Assembly: GCF_000208745.1 (NCBI RefSeq)
Contig: NC_030853.1
Span: 15,596,591 to 15,660,590 of the forward strand
Direction: 5' to 3'
Length of the DNA: 64,000 nt
Source: Theobroma cacao
Lineage: Eukaryota > Streptophyta > Magnoliopsida > Malvales > Malvaceae
Below are positions 63,776-64,000 of this stretch, piece by piece. Made by a program: the position numbers and the translations under genes. Each line of letters opens with the position of its first letter. Position 1 is the stretch's first letter. The notes beneath the pieces were generated by a model. The model did not search any database. It was not told the origin of the DNA and worked only from the letters and a program-made list of their open reading frames with translations.

Positions 63776-64000
63776 TGTAAAACTCGACCCTATAAACATA
63801 TGCCATGACATACATGCACTGAGTAGCATGTTATTATGCTAAAAAAGCACCTAAGAATAGACGTAACCCGGTATTGTACCTAACGGTACACTTGAGTTGA
63901 TTTAACCTCGAACTAGTTCAAATAGGAATCGTAGGATGAAATTTAATATTTTACAGTCCAGGAATGACTAAAAATGATTGTTTGGAGTTCGAGGGTTCAT
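63776..64000 (+). mobile_element. Start of a Ty3-type LTR, same family as 34515-37299
   Basis: Starts TGTAAAACTCGACCC and is preceded by ATAAG (63771-63775), a possible target duplication. From about 63880 it is clearly similar to 34620-34740 (CGAACTAGTTCAAATAGGAA; TTTGGAGTTCGAGG). It runs off the window, so whether it is solo or part of a full element is unknown. Confidence 0.75.

Noticed and set aside
1..64000. CRISPR arrays, operons, tRNA or rRNA genes
   Set aside because: No regularly spaced direct repeats with unique spacers, no tRNA cloverleaf and no rRNA signature; the DNA is plant nuclear.

Overview
The window is nuclear DNA from a flowering plant, almost certainly a eudicot. It has low GC, introns with GT..AG borders, plant-specific gene families (an R2R3-MYB factor, an alpha-expansin and a plant polypyrimidine tract-binding protein) and a dense load of Ty1/copia, Ty3, CACTA and pararetroviral debris. 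I could not fix the species. There is no sign of bacterial organisation, CRISPR or operons.

Only three genes look intact, all on the minus strand: the first two exons of a MYB56-type R2R3-MYB gene (1-856, running off the left edge), a three-exon alpha-expansin (29257-30207, 250 aa) and a ten-exon polypyrimidine tract-binding protein gene (54898-61059, 466 aa). For all three, exon borders were placed by eye from splice sites and reading-frame phase, and the exon lengths close without a frame error.

The rest is mainly mobile DNA. A structurally complete copia element lies at 4246-8920 (329-bp LTRs, TSD AAATC, decayed pol). From about 10060 to 24640 an F-box/LRR gene on the minus strand is cut into pieces: a repeat of unknown class (about 10445-11990), a copia element (12099-21249) and an internally deleted copia element on the other strand (21856-24539). 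The 12099-21249 element was itself hit by a copia-like solo LTR (14762-19057, TSD TATAG), which was hit by a Ty3-type solo LTR (15222-17802, TSD CAATA). This is a three-level nest with readable target-site duplications at each level (one of them with a mismatch).

From 31925 to 37930 there is a fold-back element, an endogenous pararetrovirus fragment with movement-protein sequence on the minus strand, and a diverging plus-strand coding remnant split by another Ty3-type solo LTR (34515-37299, TSD TTTAA). From about 38594 to 50131 lies a decayed CACTA (En/Spm) transposon with recognisable tnp2-type and Ptta-type transposase genes, subterminal repeats, an AT-rich array with a period of about 428 bp, and a second copy of the same Ty3 LTR family (45595-48224, TSD AATTA). 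The right end holds a PIF/Harbinger transposase remnant cut by the start of a further Ty3-type LTR.

The most unusual structure is inside the Ty3 LTR family found at 15222-17802 and 45595-48224. It carries three tandem 43-bp units that can each fold into a hairpin, followed by about nine degenerate copies of a 16-bp perfect palindrome (TCTCGCTGCAGCGAGA). Both modules lie downstream of the LTR's TATA box, so they would be in the transcript.
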